A model generated the notes under the pieces. The model saw only the letters and a program-made list of their open reading frames with translations, did not search any database and was not told where the DNA came from. DNA of 5,458 bases, taken from assembly GCA_007121995.1 (NCBI GenBank), contig SKJK01000020.1:1-5458 (forward strand). The letters are read 5' to 3'. A program made the position numbers and the translations under genes. The DNA comes from Desulfobulbaceae bacterium. Its GTDB lineage: Bacteria > Desulfobacterota > Desulfobulbia > Desulfobulbales > Desulfobulbaceae. This document shows, one piece after another, positions 5,086-5,458 of this stretch (position 1 is the stretch's first letter; the number at the start of each line of letters is the position of its first letter).

Positions 5086-5458
5086 TCAATCCTCGCCATG
5101 GGGTGGTTGCGCGGCAAAAATCGTCAGCATCAGCTCAGAATCATCAAGAAGCCTGTAAACCGGTTTCCTACCCGACAGCTTCTCACTTTCCGTGATAATG
5201 ATCGGCACACCTTCGCCGCGCTTATCCATAATGAAATTCCGCTGACTGCCGATGGCATCCACATTCATCGGGCAACGAGCCAGCAAGGAAGTGATCAATT
5301 CGTTCCGGGCCGATTGCCGCTCCGAAATGCTCTCAATGGTCATGGTGTTGGGGATCGAACCGGGGGAAAAGATTTCCAGCCGATCAGAAAACAGATGCAG
5401 GCGAATCTTGGAGCCGTAAATGGAGTAATCCCGATGTTATGCCAAGGAAATTGTTATG
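5086..5458 (-). pseudogene. C-terminal part of a RecG-like / AlbA_2-type ATP-binding protein, broken upstream
   Basis: From the TGA at 5086-5088 the frame is open back to a TAA at 5437-5439, giving 116 sense codons with no ATG before 5343. The residues upstream of that ATG are clearly family sequence: HRDYSIYGSKIRLHLF, SDRLEIFSPGSIPNT, then MTIESISERQSARNELI and GEGVPIIITES. This is the second half of the HATPase_c_4 (GHKL-type) domain and C-terminus of proteins with an N-terminal AlbA_2 (Schlafen-type) DNA-binding domain, normally several hundred residues long. The ATG at 5343 is therefore an internal Met, not a real start. Homology is lost exactly before HRDY, where an in-frame stop occurs. 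The remaining 19 bases of the window do not continue the family, so an insertion or rearrangement junction near 5437 is likely. Such genes often precede helicases in defence loci, matching fragment A just downstream. Confidence 0.75.

Noticed and set aside
4901..5158. 85-codon + strand frame over the heptamer repeats
   Set aside because: It runs antisense to helicase fragment A and the ATPase C-terminus and begins with a low-complexity Ser/Phe stretch generated by repeat and T-tract DNA.

Overview
The window looks like bacterial chromosome of moderately high GC. It has two parts: a set of intact housekeeping-type genes (1 to about 3905) and a compact region of gene fragments and small elements (about 3906 to 5458). 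The protein styles (cas2 variant, long U32 protein, TIGR02436-type four-helix protein, ATPase/helicase remnants) would fit Desulfobacterota/Deltaproteobacteria. That placement is an impression, since no rRNA or other marker is present.

Part one. On the + strand lie the end of an AhpD/carboxymuconolactone-decarboxylase-like protein (1-298), a complete cation diffusion facilitator metal exporter (366-1271) and a complete RdgB-type XTP/dITP pyrophosphatase (1388-1999, house-cleaning of deaminated purine nucleotides). Converging on rdgB from the - strand is a 622-residue U32-family protein (3905-2037). It has the family's cysteine signature and the C-terminal cysteine module of RlhA-like RNA hydroxylation proteins. 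These genes look healthy and show no obvious shared pathway.

Part two, read on the - strand from 5458 down to 3906, is a run of remnants. It starts with the C-terminal third of a RecG-like/AlbA_2-type ATP-binding protein, whose reading frame breaks exactly before its conserved His-Arg-Asp-Tyr. Next comes a 42-codon fragment resembling the N-terminus of a SNF2/DEAD-type helicase (fragment A). A four-helix-bundle (S23/IVP-like, TIGR02436-type) gene follows, with heptameric CTCAGTC-type repeats on both sides. After it is a second, paralogous helicase-like fragment (B) whose possible GTG start overlaps the four-helix stop codon. An orphan cas2 follows, with no cas1 and no CRISPR array and with the usual metal-binding aspartate replaced by Asn. 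Last is a fragment resembling the C-terminal helix-turn-helix of REP-associated (RAYT/Y1) transposases, which ends one codon before the U32 start.

My reading is a decayed defence or mobile-element island next to core genes. The most interesting object is the four-helix gene bracketed by heptamer repeats. It sits exactly where fragment A loses its homology and fragment B begins, so it may be a small mobile or hitch-hiking unit. This is inference from one window and needs comparative genomics.
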